The notes under the pieces: model-generated | The model's database searches: none | Told to the model about the DNA's origin: nothing | The model's input: only the letters and a program-made list of their open reading frames with translations | Source: Arthrobacter echini | GTDB lineage: Bacteria; Actinomycetota; Actinomycetes; Actinomycetales; Micrococcaceae | Assembly (NCBI RefSeq): GCF_004803505.1 | Contig: NZ_SSWH01000003.1 | Coordinates: 186,001-250,000 of the forward strand | Direction of reading: 5' to 3' | Length of the DNA stretch: 64,000 bases | Program-made: the position numbers and the translations under genes | In this document: positions 16,230 through 25,357 of the stretch, one piece after another | How positions within the stretch are numbered: position 1 is the first letter of the stretch | How the letters are laid out: the number at the start of each line of letters is the position of its first letter

Positions 16230-19200
16230 CGCCACACGGGGGGAACAGTTCGAACGCCGCGGCTCACGGCAACCACGGCAGGGGAAGCAGCACCAGCAGC
16301 AACCGCACCGCCACCACCAGCCGGCCCGGTCAACCAGGGGGTACAACCGTGAGCACAGCATCCGCCGGGATTCCGGCCATCGGATTCTCGGAGGCCGACT
16401 GGGAGGGGATCGCCAAGGAGTCGCTCGGTGAACTGGGCTGGGCCCCGACCACGGGCCAGGAGATAGCACCCGGCACCGGCGAACGGGACTCCTGGGACGA
16501 GCTGCTGATCCGCCCGCGCCTGCTCGCCGCACTGCAGAAGTTCAACCCGCTGGTCCCCGTGCAGTACCTGCAGCAGGCACTCGCGGAGATCACCGCACCG
16601 AAATCGACCGACGCCCTGGCGGAGAACCACCGGATCCACGGCTACCTCGTGGACGGCTACCGGCTCAGCTACATCGACACCGACGGGCTGGAGGTCAACC
16701 CCACCCTCCGGCTGATCAGTTCCGAGCCCGACCAGAACAGCTGGCTCGCCGTCAACCAGGTCACCCTCGTCCAGGGCGACCACAAGCGCCGCTTCGACCT
16801 CGTGCTCTACTGCAACGGCATGCCCGTGAGCATCATCGAACTCAAGAAGGCCGGCAGCTACCACGCTGACGTCGCCGCAGCCCACGCACAACTCCAGACC
16901 TACCTGCGCGAGTTCCCCCTCGCGTTCCGGTTCTGCGTCTTCACGCTCGCCTCGGACGGCATCGACGCCCGCTACGGCACGCCGTTCACGCCGCTGAACC
17001 ACTTCTCGCCCTGGAACGTCGACGACGACGGCGTGCCCGTACCGCCCGACTTCATGCGCGACGGCGACGCCGTCACCCAGCTCGAGACCAGCCTCGACGG
17101 GCTCTACAACCAGACCCGCTTCCTGCAACTGCTCACCAGTTTCACCGCGTTCGACGGCGGCTCCGACGGGCTCACGAAGCGCATCGCCAAACCCCACCAG
17201 TACTTCGCGGTCACCAAGGCCGTGGGCAGCACCATCGTGGCCGTGGAGAGCAACGGCAAGGCCGGCGTCGTCTGGCACACGCAGGGCTCCGGCAAGTCGA
17301 TGGAGATGGAGCTCTACACCAATCTGGTGGTCCGGCATCCGCGCCTGAAGAACCCCACCGTCGTCGTCATCACCGACCGCAACGAACTCGACGGGCAGCT
17401 GTACGAGGGCTTCGCACGCAGCATGCTGCTCGCGGAGGCACCGAAGCAGGTCCGGCGTCGCGCCGAACTCCGCGACGAGCTCTCCAACCGCACCACCGGT
17501 GGCATCTACTTCACCACCCTGCAGAAGTTCGGCCGGAGCAAGGCCGAGAAGGATGCCGGTGCCGAGCACCCGCTGCTCTCGGACCGGCGGAACATCATCG
17601 TGGTGGTGGACGAGGCGCACCGCAGCCACTACGACGATCTCGACGGCTATGCCCGTCATCTGCGCGACGCCCTCCCGCACGCCACACTGATTGCCTTCAC
17701 GGGCACACCCATCTCCTTCGACGACCGCAACACCCGCGACGTGTTCGGCGACTACATCGACATCTACGACCTCTCGCGCGCGGTCGAGGACGGCGCCACG
17801 GTGCCGGTCTACTTCGAGCCCCGGCTCATCCGGGTGGAGCTCGCCGCCGGGGTCACGGAGGAGGACCTGGACCGGTCCGCCGACGAGCTCACCCAGGGTC
17901 TCGACGTCACCGAGCGCGCTCGCATCGAGGCGAGCGTCGCCGTCGTCAATGCCGTGTACGGGGCGCCGGAGCGCATTGCCACCCTCGCCGCGGATCTGGT
18001 GACGCACTGGGAGAACCGCCGCGACCGGATGGCGAAGTTCATCGAGGCCCCCGGCAAGGCCATGATCGTCGGCGGCACGCGCGAGATCTGCGCGAATCTG
18101 TACGCCGCGATCGTGGCTCTCCGTCCTGACTGGCACTCGGAGGACCTGTCCCGCGGGAGGATCAAGGTGGTGTACTCGGGTACGGCGTCGGATCCGCAAC
18201 CCATCGCCGACCACGTGCGCCGCGACTCCGCGAACGCGCTGGTCAAGGAACGCCTCAAGGACGTGGACGACGAGCTCGAGCTGGTGATCGTCAAGGACAT
18301 GATGCTCACCGGTTTCGACTCCCCTCCCCTGCACACGCTCTACCTGGACCGCCCGCTGCGCGGCGCCCTGCTCATGCAGACCCTGGCCCGCGTCAACCGG
18401 ACCTTCCGCGGCAAGGAGGACGGCCTGCTGGTGGCGTACGCGCCGCTGGCCGAGAATCTCCCGAAGGCGCTGGCCGAGTACACGGCGGAGGATCAGCGGA
18501 ACAAGCCGGTCGGCAGGAGCATCGACGACGCGATCGAGGTGACCACCGACCTCGTCGGCAGGATCGCCGCGCTGCTCACCGGCTACGACTGGCGCGCCGT
18601 CCTGCTGCGCGGTGGGCCGAAGGCCTATCTGACGGCGGTGACGGGTGCGGTGAACCATCTCCGGGAGCCGTCGTCGTCCGGACCGGGCGACGACGGCGAG
18701 ACGGTCGCGGCCGCCTACCGGCGCCTGTCCGGCCAGCTGTCCCGTGCGTGGGCGCTGTGTTCGGGAGCGGAGAGCATGGCACCGCTGCTGCCGGAGGTGA
18801 AGTTCTACGAGGAGACCCGCGTGTGGATGGCCAAGTTCGACGCCGCGGACCGTCAGGCGTCGGGCGAGCCCGTCCCCGAGGACATCCAGCGGCTCCTCGG
18901 GAACCTGATCGCGACGTCGACCTCCACCGGGGAGATCCTCGACATCTACGCCGCCGCTGGCATGCCCAAGCCGTCGCTGGATGAGCTGACCCCGGAGTTC
19001 ATCTCGAGGACCCAGCAGGCGCGGAACCCCCAGCTGGCCATCGAGGCGCTCCGGAAGCTCATCGCGGACGAGTCGGCCGCCACCACCCGGAACAACATCA
19101 CCCGGCAGCGCAATTTCTCGGAGCGAATCACCGATCTGATGAAGAAGTACACCAACGCACAGCTCACCTCCGCCGAGGTCATCGCCGAACTGGTCGAACT

Positions 19201-19546
19201 CGCCCGGGAGGTGGCGAAGGAGGGCAACCGCGGCGCACACTTCACCCCGCCGCTGAACTCCGACGAACTCGCCTTCTACGACGCCGTCTCCGCGAACGAT
19301 TCGGCCGTCGAGATCCAGGGCGAAGGCATCCTGGCCGACATCGCGCGTGACCTGGTCTCGGTGATGCGCAGGGACGTGCGCACGGACTGGACGGTGCGCG
19401 ACGACGTCCGGGCGAAACTGCGGTCCTCCATCAAGCGGCTGCTGGTCAAGTACGGCTACCCGCCCGACAAGCAGCCCGCGGCAATCAAGCTGGTCATGGA
19501 GCAGATGGAATCAATGGCGCCGCGCTTCGCGGAAGCCCGACGATAG
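16226..19546 (+). CDS. hsdR: type I restriction enzyme motor/nuclease subunit HsdR
   Basis: 1106 residues. The PD-(D/E)xK nuclease centre is FDLVLYCNGMPVSIIELKKA (about 188-207). The SF2 translocase follows with Walker A HTQGSGKS (near 352), DEAH box VVVDEAHRSH (near 463) and motif III AFTGTP. The helical C-terminus includes EALRKLIADESA. It cleaves unmodified DNA after ATP-driven translocation. ATG 16226 overlaps the hsdS stop (ATGA) with GGAGG 10 bases upstream. The first 41 residues are low-complexity Ser/Thr/Asn/Gly and may be untranslated: GTG 16349 has AGGGGG at ideal spacing and is a credible alternative start. Confidence 0.95.
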   Translation: MTPHGGNSSNAAAHGNHGRGSSTSSNRTATTSRPGQPGGTTVSTASAGIPAIGFSEADWEGIAKESLGELGWAPTTGQEIAPGTGERDSWDELLIRPRLLAALQKFNPLVPVQYLQQALAEITAPKSTDALAENHRIHGYLVDGYRLSYIDTDGLEVNPTLRLISSEPDQNSWLAVNQVTLVQGDHKRRFDLVLYCNGMPVSIIELKKAGSYHADVAAAHAQLQTYLREFPLAFRFCVFTLASDGIDARYGTPFTPLNHFSPWNVDDDGVPVPPDFMRDGDAVTQLETSLDGLYNQTRFLQLLTSFTAFDGGSDGLTKRIAKPHQYFAVTKAVGSTIVAVESNGKAGVVWHTQGSGKSMEMELYTNLVVRHPRLKNPTVVVITDRNELDGQLYEGFARSMLLAEAPKQVRRRAELRDELSNRTTGGIYFTTLQKFGRSKAEKDAGAEHPLLSDRRNIIVVVDEAHRSHYDDLDGYARHLRDALPHATLIAFTGTPISFDDRNTRDVFGDYIDIYDLSRAVEDGATVPVYFEPRLIRVELAAGVTEEDLDRSADELTQGLDVTERARIEASVAVVNAVYGAPERIATLAADLVTHWENRRDRMAKFIEAPGKAMIVGGTREICANLYAAIVALRPDWHSEDLSRGRIKVVYSGTASDPQPIADHVRRDSANALVKERLKDVDDELELVIVKDMMLTGFDSPPLHTLYLDRPLRGALLMQTLARVNRTFRGKEDGLLVAYAPLAENLPKALAEYTAEDQRNKPVGRSIDDAIEVTTDLVGRIAALLTGYDWRAVLLRGGPKAYLTAVTGAVNHLREPSSSGPGDDGETVAAAYRRLSGQLSRAWALCSGAESMAPLLPEVKFYEETRVWMAKFDAADRQASGEPVPEDIQRLLGNLIATSTSTGEILDIYAAAGMPKPSLDELTPEFISRTQQARNPQLAIEALRKLIADESAATTRNNITRQRNFSERITDLMKKYTNAQLTSAEVIAELVELAREVAKEGNRGAHFTPPLNSDELAFYDAVSANDSAVEIQGEGILADIARDLVSVMRRDVRTDWTVRDDVRAKLRSSIKRLLVKYGYPPDKQPAAIKLVMEQMESMAPRFAEARR

Positions 19547-19582
19547 CTCTCGTCATCGACCGTCTCACTGAATGGGGAAACC

Positions 19583-20113
19583 ATGTCCACGTACAATTCA
19601 TCAGCTGCTCCCGGGCCGAAGGGCCTGCCTCCGGTGCCGCCCGTGGAACCGCCCGTCCCGCCGCACGAGCCACCATCAGACCCGGCTGTCGGTGAAGCCA
19701 AGTCCCGATCCGTCCGTCGAGCTGTCGGACCGGCCCGACTGGCCAGGATCATCCTCGGGACGCTCCTTGCCGTCCTGCTCATTGTCACGTGGGTCAGTGG
19801 GACGCGCAGCGCGGACGAGGTGGGCTCTGCCGAGGACTGGGCCGTGGACCTCGCCAGCGCGTCGACGGTCAACGACCTGAACAATGCGGAGGCTCAGGGC
19901 GCTCCCCAACAGGCGGTCGTCAGTGGCTGGTACGCCAACGAGCTCGCAGTGATTCAGGCCGAGCAGAATACTCATCTGGCCCTGAGGACCACGACGAATG
20001 GCACTCTGCTGCTCCTGCTCGGGCTCGGGATCGCGGGTGAGGTGATCATCCGGGGAGCGGAGCGCGTCCGGCGTCCTCGTACTGCACCGCTACGGTCGGG
20101 GCCGCCCTCGTAG
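19583..20113 (+). CDS. hypothetical two-helix membrane protein
   Basis: 176 residues: a Pro-rich cytosolic N-terminus (PPVPPVEPPVPPHEPPSDP), a first membrane helix (IILGTLLAVLLIVTWVSG, about 56-73), a 65-residue loop rich in Ala/Asn/Glu (EDWAVDLASASTVNDLNNAE), a second helix (GTLLLLLGLGIAGEVII) and a basic tail. It lies 36 bases after hsdR on the same strand, but nothing in it resembles an RM component. GGGGAAA precedes the ATG. Function unknown. Confidence 0.72.
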   Translation: MSTYNSSAAPGPKGLPPVPPVEPPVPPHEPPSDPAVGEAKSRSVRRAVGPARLARIILGTLLAVLLIVTWVSGTRSADEVGSAEDWAVDLASASTVNDLNNAEAQGAPQQAVVSGWYANELAVIQAEQNTHLALRTTTNGTLLLLLGLGIAGEVIIRGAERVRRPRTAPLRSGPPS

Positions 20114-20263
20114 CGGCATCCCGGCACGCTGTCGCGACGTCGAGCGACGAGCACGTCCTCGACTTCCAGGCGACGACGAATTATTTTCCGAACCGCCGAC
20201 AACGCCTGTGGATAACGTGTTTCGCGAACCTCAAAATGTCAGTGGCGCACGCGAGAATAAATC

Positions 20264-21730
20264 ATGGACAGCAACCGGGAAGTACTGCAGGAGGAAGCCA
20301 CCGCACGCCGTGGCCCCACCTCCGGCGACGCCCTCCCCACGAATGTCCGGGAGCTCATCTCGGACGTTGCGTCCCTCCGTCTCGCTGGCGACAGCACCCA
20401 GCTGATCGACCAGATCCGCGACCTCGAGGACCTCACCTCCGCGATCGCCGCGATGCAGGCCCGCGCGGCCGTCGCATTCGATCTCGCCCAGCGGCGCGAC
20501 CAGGCCGCCGCGGGTGTGGCCCCAGCCAAGCAGGGCGAGGGAGTCAGCGCCCAGATCGCGCTGGCCCGCAGGGAGTCCCCCTCACGTGGTGGCCGGTTGC
20601 TCGGATTGGCCCGTGCGCTCGTCGTCGAGATGCCGCACACACTGGCGGCGCTGGAGACCGGACAGCTCAACGAATGGCGTGCCACCCTGCTGGTCCGGGA
20701 GACCGCATGCCTGAGCGTCTCGGACCGCTGCGCCGTCGATGAAGAACTCGCCGCGGACACCGGAACGTTCAGCGGGGCCGGCGACCGCGCCGTCGTCGGC
20801 GCAGCGCGCGCGGCGGCGTACCGCAGGGATCCGCGCTCGGCGACCGACCGGGCACGCCATGCCGCCGGAGAGCGCCACGTCAGTCTGCAGCCCGCGCCCG
20901 ACACCATGGCTTACCTGACGGCTCTGCTTCCCGTCGCCGAGGCAGTCGCTGTCTACGCCGAACTGACACGGCACACCGATTCCCTCCGCTCACACGGCGA
21001 TCCCCGTAGCCGCGGGCAGCTCATGGCCGACACCCTGGTGGAACGCACCACCGGCACCCCGGGAGGCGTCTCGAGTGTCGAGATCCAGCTCGTCATGACC
21101 GACCGCTCGCTCTTCCAGGGCGACAGCGAACCGGCCAGACTGAGCGGGTACGGCGTGGTGCCGGCCGAGTGGGCAAGGACAATGGTGTCGTCCGGAGAGG
21201 GTCAACGCGGAGAGGACCTCCAGGTCTTCCTCCGGCGCCTGTACACCGCTCCCGGGACCGGAGATCTGCTCGGAGCCGATTCCCGCGCCCGGCTGTTCAG
21301 CGCGAACCAGCGCCGCTTCCTCGAGGCCCGCGACCATTCCTGCAGAACGCCGTACTGCGACGCGCCGATCCGGCACCACGATCACGTGATTCCCTGGCAC
21401 GACGGCGGACCGACCAGCACCTCGAACGGCGCCGGTCTGTGCGAGGCCTGCAATCACACCAAGGAACTTCCCGGCTGGAGATCCTCGACCCGTTCCGGTC
21501 CGAGGCACACCATCGATGTCCGAACTCCTACCGGCCACACGTACAGATCGCTGGCACCCCCGCTCCCCGGAAGTGGTCCGGTCAACGGCAGTGGTCCGGT
21601 CAACGGCGGTGGAGCGGCCGATGTCGCCAGTGCGTCTACCGGCCGATTGGATTCCTCCATCCGGCAGGCCGGGGTTCCGCGCCACAGCGAACGTCGGACC
21701 GCGGTGCTCGCGACGTCCGGCAGCAGCTGA
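20264..21730 (+). CDS. DUF222 / HNH endonuclease family protein
   Basis: 488 residues. The long helical N-terminal DUF222-type domain (RDLEDLTSAIAAMQARAAVA through about 340) is followed by an HNH nuclease near 350-400: CRTPYCDAPIRHHDHVIPWH with the later CEACNHTKE, giving the His-His catalytic pair and a Cys zinc knuckle. Such genes are multicopy in Arthrobacter and mycobacteria (13E12-like) and their role is not established. A short in-frame repeat (GSGPVNGSGPVNGGG) marks the tail. No good ribosome-binding site precedes ATG 20264. Confidence 0.9.
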   Translation: MDSNREVLQEEATARRGPTSGDALPTNVRELISDVASLRLAGDSTQLIDQIRDLEDLTSAIAAMQARAAVAFDLAQRRDQAAAGVAPAKQGEGVSAQIALARRESPSRGGRLLGLARALVVEMPHTLAALETGQLNEWRATLLVRETACLSVSDRCAVDEELAADTGTFSGAGDRAVVGAARAAAYRRDPRSATDRARHAAGERHVSLQPAPDTMAYLTALLPVAEAVAVYAELTRHTDSLRSHGDPRSRGQLMADTLVERTTGTPGGVSSVEIQLVMTDRSLFQGDSEPARLSGYGVVPAEWARTMVSSGEGQRGEDLQVFLRRLYTAPGTGDLLGADSRARLFSANQRRFLEARDHSCRTPYCDAPIRHHDHVIPWHDGGPTSTSNGAGLCEACNHTKELPGWRSSTRSGPRHTIDVRTPTGHTYRSLAPPLPGSGPVNGSGPVNGGGAADVASASTGRLDSSIRQAGVPRHSERRTAVLATSGSS

Positions 21731-21822
21731 ACCCGGCATCGTTGCCGGCGTCCTGTTTGCTGTCGGAACCAACAGGCCAGCCAAGAGCGCCACACTATCG
21801 GAACCCGGTCACCTGCCGGCCT

Positions 21823-21842
21823 CGGGCGGGAGCGTCCGCCCG
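21823..21842. terminator. hairpin between convergent genes
   Basis: CGGGCGG / CCGCCCG, a 7-base stem with a 6-base loop. It lies between the HNH gene end (21730) and the dehydrogenase end (21852), so it can terminate either. Confidence 0.55.
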
Positions 21843-21851
21843 ACACACCTC

Positions 21852-22886
21852 TCAGGGGACGATGACGGCGCGGCCGGGGATGGTGCCCGCAGCCAGCCTC
21901 TCGTAGGCCTTCGGTCCCTGGTCGAGACCGAAGGCCTCCACCTCGACCTTGATCTTCCCGGCGCGAGCCAGCTCGATCACTTCGATCAGTTCGGAACGCG
22001 ATCCCCAGTAGGGTGCCCGGGCAGAAGCCTCCCACGGCGTCGAGAAGAAACCGACCTTCACGGCACCCGGGCCCACACCGACGAGCACGATCTCGCCTCC
22101 CACACCGATGAGCCGTGAGGCGAGACCAGTGGTCGGGTCGATACTCACGAAGTCGAACACGACGTCGACCTTCCGACCACCGGTCAGCTCCAGGATCTGC
22201 TCCTCCGCACTTTCGTCGGAGGCCACTGCGTGGTGAGCACCGACCTTGCGGGCCAGGGCGCGCTTGTCCTCGGAGGTGTCGACGGCGATGACCGTGCACG
22301 GCGCGATCGCCCGCAGGATCTGGATGGCCACGTGCCCGAGGCCGCCGGCGCCGATGACCACGGCCACCGAGCCCGGAACCAGCTTCGGCAGTGACTTCTT
22401 GATGGCGTGGTACGGGGTCAGTCCGGCATCCGTCAAGGGCACGCTCGCAACGGGATCGAGATCGCCCAGCGGCACCAGGTGCCTCGCGTCGTCGACGATC
22501 AGGTAATCGGCCATCGCTCCTGGAGCTCCCAGTCCCGGCGGCTTGATCTCCAGGTTTGCAGCCCTCTCGCAGTAGTTCTCCTCACCCTTGGAACAGGGAT
22601 AGCACCGTCCGCATCCCCAGGGACCGTACACCAGGACGGACTCGCCGATCTGCAGCCCGGTCACACCCTCGCCGAGTGCCTCGACCGTTCCGGCCCCCTC
22701 ATGTCCGAGGGTGAGCGGCAGCCCGTAGGTGTACTGGTCATCCGGCAGACTCATCAGGAACTCGTCGGAGTGACAGACGCCCGCGGCGGTCACTTTCACC
22801 AGGACCTGCCCGGCCGCAGGCGTCGGTGTAGGTATGTCCACGACCTCGGGTGCGGATCCGATGATTCGGTACTGGAGTGCTCTCAT
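21852..22886 (-). CDS. zinc-dependent alcohol dehydrogenase (AdhP-like)
   Basis: 344 residues. Catalytic zinc ligands are in AAGVCHSDEFLMSLP and LGHEGAGTV. The structural zinc lobe is GPWGCGRCYPCSKGEENYC, and the NAD(P) fold is VVIGAGGLGHVAIQIL with an Asp (VIAVDTSEDK) suggesting NAD. It is a cytosolic alcohol/aldehyde oxidoreductase. It is the last gene of a three-gene minus-strand unit (23663, 23370, 22886) headed by a DevR-like box, so it probably responds to oxygen limitation or redox state. ATG 22886 has AGGAAG upstream. Confidence 0.92.
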   Translation of the reverse strand: MRALQYRIIGSAPEVVDIPTPTPAAGQVLVKVTAAGVCHSDEFLMSLPDDQYTYGLPLTLGHEGAGTVEALGEGVTGLQIGESVLVYGPWGCGRCYPCSKGEENYCERAANLEIKPPGLGAPGAMADYLIVDDARHLVPLGDLDPVASVPLTDAGLTPYHAIKKSLPKLVPGSVAVVIGAGGLGHVAIQILRAIAPCTVIAVDTSEDKRALARKVGAHHAVASDESAEEQILELTGGRKVDVVFDFVSIDPTTGLASRLIGVGGEIVLVGVGPGAVKVGFFSTPWEASARAPYWGSRSELIEVIELARAGKIKVEVEAFGLDQGPKAYERLAAGTIPGRAVIVP

Positions 22887-22926
22887 TGGTCTTCCTCTCG
22901 ATGGCGTGTACAAGTAGTTGCTTCAG

Positions 22927-23370
22927 TCAGCTCGCGGGGAGGACGGTCAGCTGGTCGACCATGCTGTTCCCTGAAGGGTCGCGGTGGATGTGGTGGATGC
23001 GGTGGTCGATGGCGGCCGGCTGCAGCCATGCATCCATACCGTCCCAGCGGGTTGCCTGCGAGGTATCGACGACGATGGTCGAATCGCGGCTCAGGGTGCC
23101 GGCACGAGCGATCACCAGATCGAGGCCGTGGACGTTCAACGGAGTCAGACAGCCACGCACCACGATGCGGATGCACCGGCACTCCTCATCGATCTGGACG
23201 AGGACCTGCAGTTTCTGCCGTCCGGCCGCGGGATGCACCGCCGCGGAGCGCCGTCGTAGCCCAGCCCTTCCGCTCGCGTCTTCGAGCCGCGCCTCGTCGG
23301 GGCCTTCGACGTTCGAGTCCGACGGCACGAGGCGCAGCGACCCGCGCCTGCCCTTCGACGTAGCGTTCAT
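22927..23370 (-). CDS. hypothetical protein with STAS-like C-terminal domain
   Basis: 147 residues. The first 50 are basic and poorly ordered (GRRGSLRLVPSD, GRAGLRRRSAA). From about 52 the pattern (LQVLVQIDEECRCIRIVVRG, LTPLNVHGLDLVIARAGTL, STIVVDTSQA) has the strand-helix alternation of a STAS/anti-sigma antagonist fold, but no Ser matching a clear phosphorylation site can be assigned. ATG overlaps the stop of the upstream 98-residue gene (ATGA), so translation is coupled. The link to the DevR-type module is by location only. Confidence 0.7.
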   Translation of the reverse strand: MNATSKGRRGSLRLVPSDSNVEGPDEARLEDASGRAGLRRRSAAVHPAAGRQKLQVLVQIDEECRCIRIVVRGCLTPLNVHGLDLVIARAGTLSRDSTIVVDTSQATRWDGMDAWLQPAAIDHRIHHIHRDPSGNSMVDQLTVLPAS

Positions 23371-23663
23371 CGGCGGTGACTTCCTTCCGGTCGAACTGGA
23401 TCCTCCGGGCTGGTGTTCGCGCCTTCGGTGGAGGGACGATGCTCCAGGCCCTCTGCTCTCCTGGCTGTCAGGAACGCGATCTCGTCCGCCGTCAACCAGT
23501 AGTCACCGTGCTCGTCGAGCCGGAGGCACTGACCCGTCTCCGTACCCCCGGCAGGCACATGGTTGACGTACGTTCGGGGCAGCATCCTCGCTCCCGGGTT
23601 GGCCAGGAGCCACTGCCGGACATCGGCGTCGAGCGCTGACCACAGGTCACTGATGCTGGTCAT
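23367..23663 (-). CDS. hypothetical protein, 98 residues
   Basis: A small soluble protein, first gene of the operon ending in the alcohol dehydrogenase. N-terminal SDLWSALDADVRQWLLANPG and central YWLTADEIAFLTARRAEGLE look folded and helical; the last 25 residues are disordered (STEGANTSPEDPVRPEG). I recognise no family. The frame overlaps the next gene by 4 bases, and coding base composition agrees with its neighbours. A DevR-like box lies 83 bases upstream. Confidence 0.65.
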   Translation of the reverse strand: MTSISDLWSALDADVRQWLLANPGARMLPRTYVNHVPAGGTETGQCLRLDEHGDYWLTADEIAFLTARRAEGLEHRPSTEGANTSPEDPVRPEGSHRR

Positions 23664-23745
23664 GGTCGAGGGTCCCCTGATTCACCGTCGTCTCGACTGC
23701 ATGAGCAGTCTTCTATAGTCCAATGCCTCACCGCTGTGGAGAACT

Positions 23746-23760
23746 AGGGCAGAAAGTCCT
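23746..23760 (-). promoter_or_regulatory. DevR/DosR-like box upstream of the 23663 operon
   Basis: Read on the minus strand it is AGGACTTTCTGCCCT, one mismatch from a GGGACTTnnnGCCCT-type DosR half-palindrome pair. It lies 83-97 bases before the ATG at 23663. A possible -10 (TATAGA) at 23712-23717 would place the box near -47. Consensus is from memory of mycobacterial DosR sites. Confidence 0.5.
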
Positions 23761-23780
23761 CTTGACGCGTCAGCTGATGC

Positions 23781-24653
23781 TCACCTGACAACGATCACGT
23801 TGCCCTTCGCATGATGGAGGACGGCGTGCACCGCCGAGCCCAGCCGGGCTCCGATGGTGTTGCGTCCCTTCGCTCCGAGCACCACGCAGGCGGCTCCGCG
23901 CGCGTGGTGAACGATCACTCCCGGCACTGACGGGTCGGAGAGCGATTCCGCGCTCACCCTGAGCTCCGTGCTGTTCGGGAGCAGACCGAGGGCCTGCTGG
24001 ATGACGGGGTCGGTCTCGGGCTCGTCCAGTCGCGTGGGTACGTTGCGGCCGTACGGTCGGACGTGCAGGACACGCAGCGATGCCTGCAGGGTTCGTGCCA
24101 GGTCGACTGCTGTCCGCACCGCGCGGTCGCTCTCGGGTGATCCGTCCACACCGACCAGGATGTCGCCCTCACCCGGCTGCTCGTCGCGGATGACGGCGAT
24201 CGGGCAGGATGCGCTGGCGGCGAGGTGCAGGCTGACCGATCCGACGAGCAGACCGGTGAAGCCGCCGAGTCCTCGGGTTCCCGTGACGATGAGGGAGGCT
24301 TCGGTGGAGAGTCGTGACAGCACCTCCGAGGGGAACCCGGCGACCAGCTGGATGTCGGCGTCGACGTGCGGCTCGGTCTGCCGAGCCAGGTCGAGGCCCT
24401 CAGCGGCCGTCCTCTCTGCTTCCCGTTGGAGGCCGCTGTCCTGGACGTGCGTCACCGGTCCCAGGTTCTGCGTGAAGAGCGGCCACACCCAGCAGTGGGC
24501 GACGACGAGCCGCAACCCGGCCGCTGCCGCATGGCTGGCAGCCCACTGGACAGCACGCCGCGAACCATCCGAGCCGTCGAAGCCGACGATCACAGGTTTG
24601 AGCTGGGTGGCTTCGGAGCTGAGCTGACCGGAGGACGTGCCGGGCTCACTCAT
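23781..24653 (-). CDS. universal stress protein, two USP domains
   Basis: 290 residues with tandem UspA folds: domain 1 about 18-155 (VIVGFDGSDGSRRAVQWA, ATP loop GTRGLGGFTGLLVGSVS) and domain 2 about 160-290 (ILVGVDGSPESDRAVRTAVD, loop GAKGRNTIGARLGSAVHAV). Both nucleotide-binding loops keep the G-x2-G-x9-G(S) pattern, so ATP binding is likely. In mycobacteria two-domain USPs are DosR-regulated. ATG 24653 overlaps the stop of the upstream single-domain USP gene (ATGA). Confidence 0.92.
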   Translation of the reverse strand: MSEPGTSSGQLSSEATQLKPVIVGFDGSDGSRRAVQWAASHAAAAGLRLVVAHCWVWPLFTQNLGPVTHVQDSGLQREAERTAAEGLDLARQTEPHVDADIQLVAGFPSEVLSRLSTEASLIVTGTRGLGGFTGLLVGSVSLHLAASASCPIAVIRDEQPGEGDILVGVDGSPESDRAVRTAVDLARTLQASLRVLHVRPYGRNVPTRLDEPETDPVIQQALGLLPNSTELRVSAESLSDPSVPGVIVHHARGAACVVLGAKGRNTIGARLGSAVHAVLHHAKGNVIVVR

Positions 24654-25141
24654 GCTGACGCTTCCGTCGACGGCAGAGCCACGGATTGCCCCTCGACGAT
24701 CTGCGGGGCGCCGTGGGACACCAGGACGGGGCAGGACACCCGTTCGGCGACGGCTGAACTCACCGATCCGAGCAGCAGGCCGGCGAAACCGCCGAGACCT
24801 CGCGAACCCACCACGACCATCGAGGCATGCTTGCTCTCCTCGATGAGGACGGGAGCGGGAGCGCCCTGCACTGTCCGGCTCTCGAGACCGGCCGGTCCTC
24901 CATCCGGGAACGCGTCGGTCAGCGCCTGGTCGAGGGCCCTCTGTGAGACCTCCTCGTAGTTCCATTCCATGGGAGTGTAGGGACTGAGCACGAACGGCTG
25001 CTGCCAGGCCGCCACCGCATGGATCACCTCGCCCGCGAGCGGCATCAGACTCGCGGCGAGCTGCAGAGCAGCAACCGAGGACGCGGAGCCATCGACGCCG
25101 ACGACGATCGTGCGTACCTGTGATGCGGGAACGTGGGTCAT
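24650..25141 (-). CDS. universal stress protein, single USP domain
   Basis: 163 residues: TIVVGVDGSASSVAALQLAA at the N-terminus and an intact ATP-binding loop GSRGLGGFAGLLLGSVS near the C-terminus. First gene of a two-gene USP operon transcribed away from the response regulator gene; the shared 216-base gap holds two DevR-like boxes. ATG 25141 has AAGGA upstream and is preferred over a much longer frame that would run back into the regulator's coding region. Confidence 0.92.
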   Translation of the reverse strand: MTHVPASQVRTIVVGVDGSASSVAALQLAASLMPLAGEVIHAVAAWQQPFVLSPYTPMEWNYEEVSQRALDQALTDAFPDGGPAGLESRTVQGAPAPVLIEESKHASMVVVGSRGLGGFAGLLLGSVSSAVAERVSCPVLVSHGAPQIVEGQSVALPSTEASA

Positions 25142-25204
25142 GATTATCCTTACCTCGACGCAGATGTACTGATCCGACCTTCTCCTATGCGGACCGCGTT
25201 CACT

Positions 25205-25219
25205 AGGGCCGAATGGCCC
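25205..25219. promoter_or_regulatory. DevR/DosR-like box 1 between USP operon and regulator
   Basis: AGGGCCGAATGGCCC, containing a perfect GGGCC-N4-GGCCC palindrome and two mismatches from AGGGCCnnAAGTCCC. It is 64-78 bases upstream of the USP start and 139-153 upstream of the regulator start. Confidence 0.45.
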
Positions 25220-25232
25220 GGTCAGCGGATCC

Positions 25233-25247
25233 GGGACGTTGGACCCT
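25233..25247. promoter_or_regulatory. DevR/DosR-like box 2 between USP operon and regulator
   Basis: GGGACGTTGGACCCT, two mismatches from GGGACTTnnGGCCCT. It starts 28 bases after box 1, near three helical turns, which suits cooperative binding of two regulator dimers. It could serve either divergent promoter. Confidence 0.5.
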
Positions 25248-25357
25248 GTCCGGTCGAGGTGGGCTGGGACAGGATCGGGACGAAGCAACCGGATTCCAGG
25301 CACGAGCACCTGGCGGAGACGATGAGTTGGCACACCGAGAATGAGGACGAGCCGCCC

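Noticed and set aside
16127-19240. 1037-codon open frame antisense to hsdR
   Set aside because: Typical GC-rich shadow frame. The plus strand encodes all HsdR motifs.
19583-20113. Treating the two-helix membrane protein as an RM accessory factor
   Set aside because: Only proximity to hsdR supports it; the sequence has no related feature.
23696-23709. ACTGC-ATGA-GCAGT hairpin upstream of 23663
   Set aside because: Five-base stem is too weak to call, and it lies in a leader region rather than after a gene.
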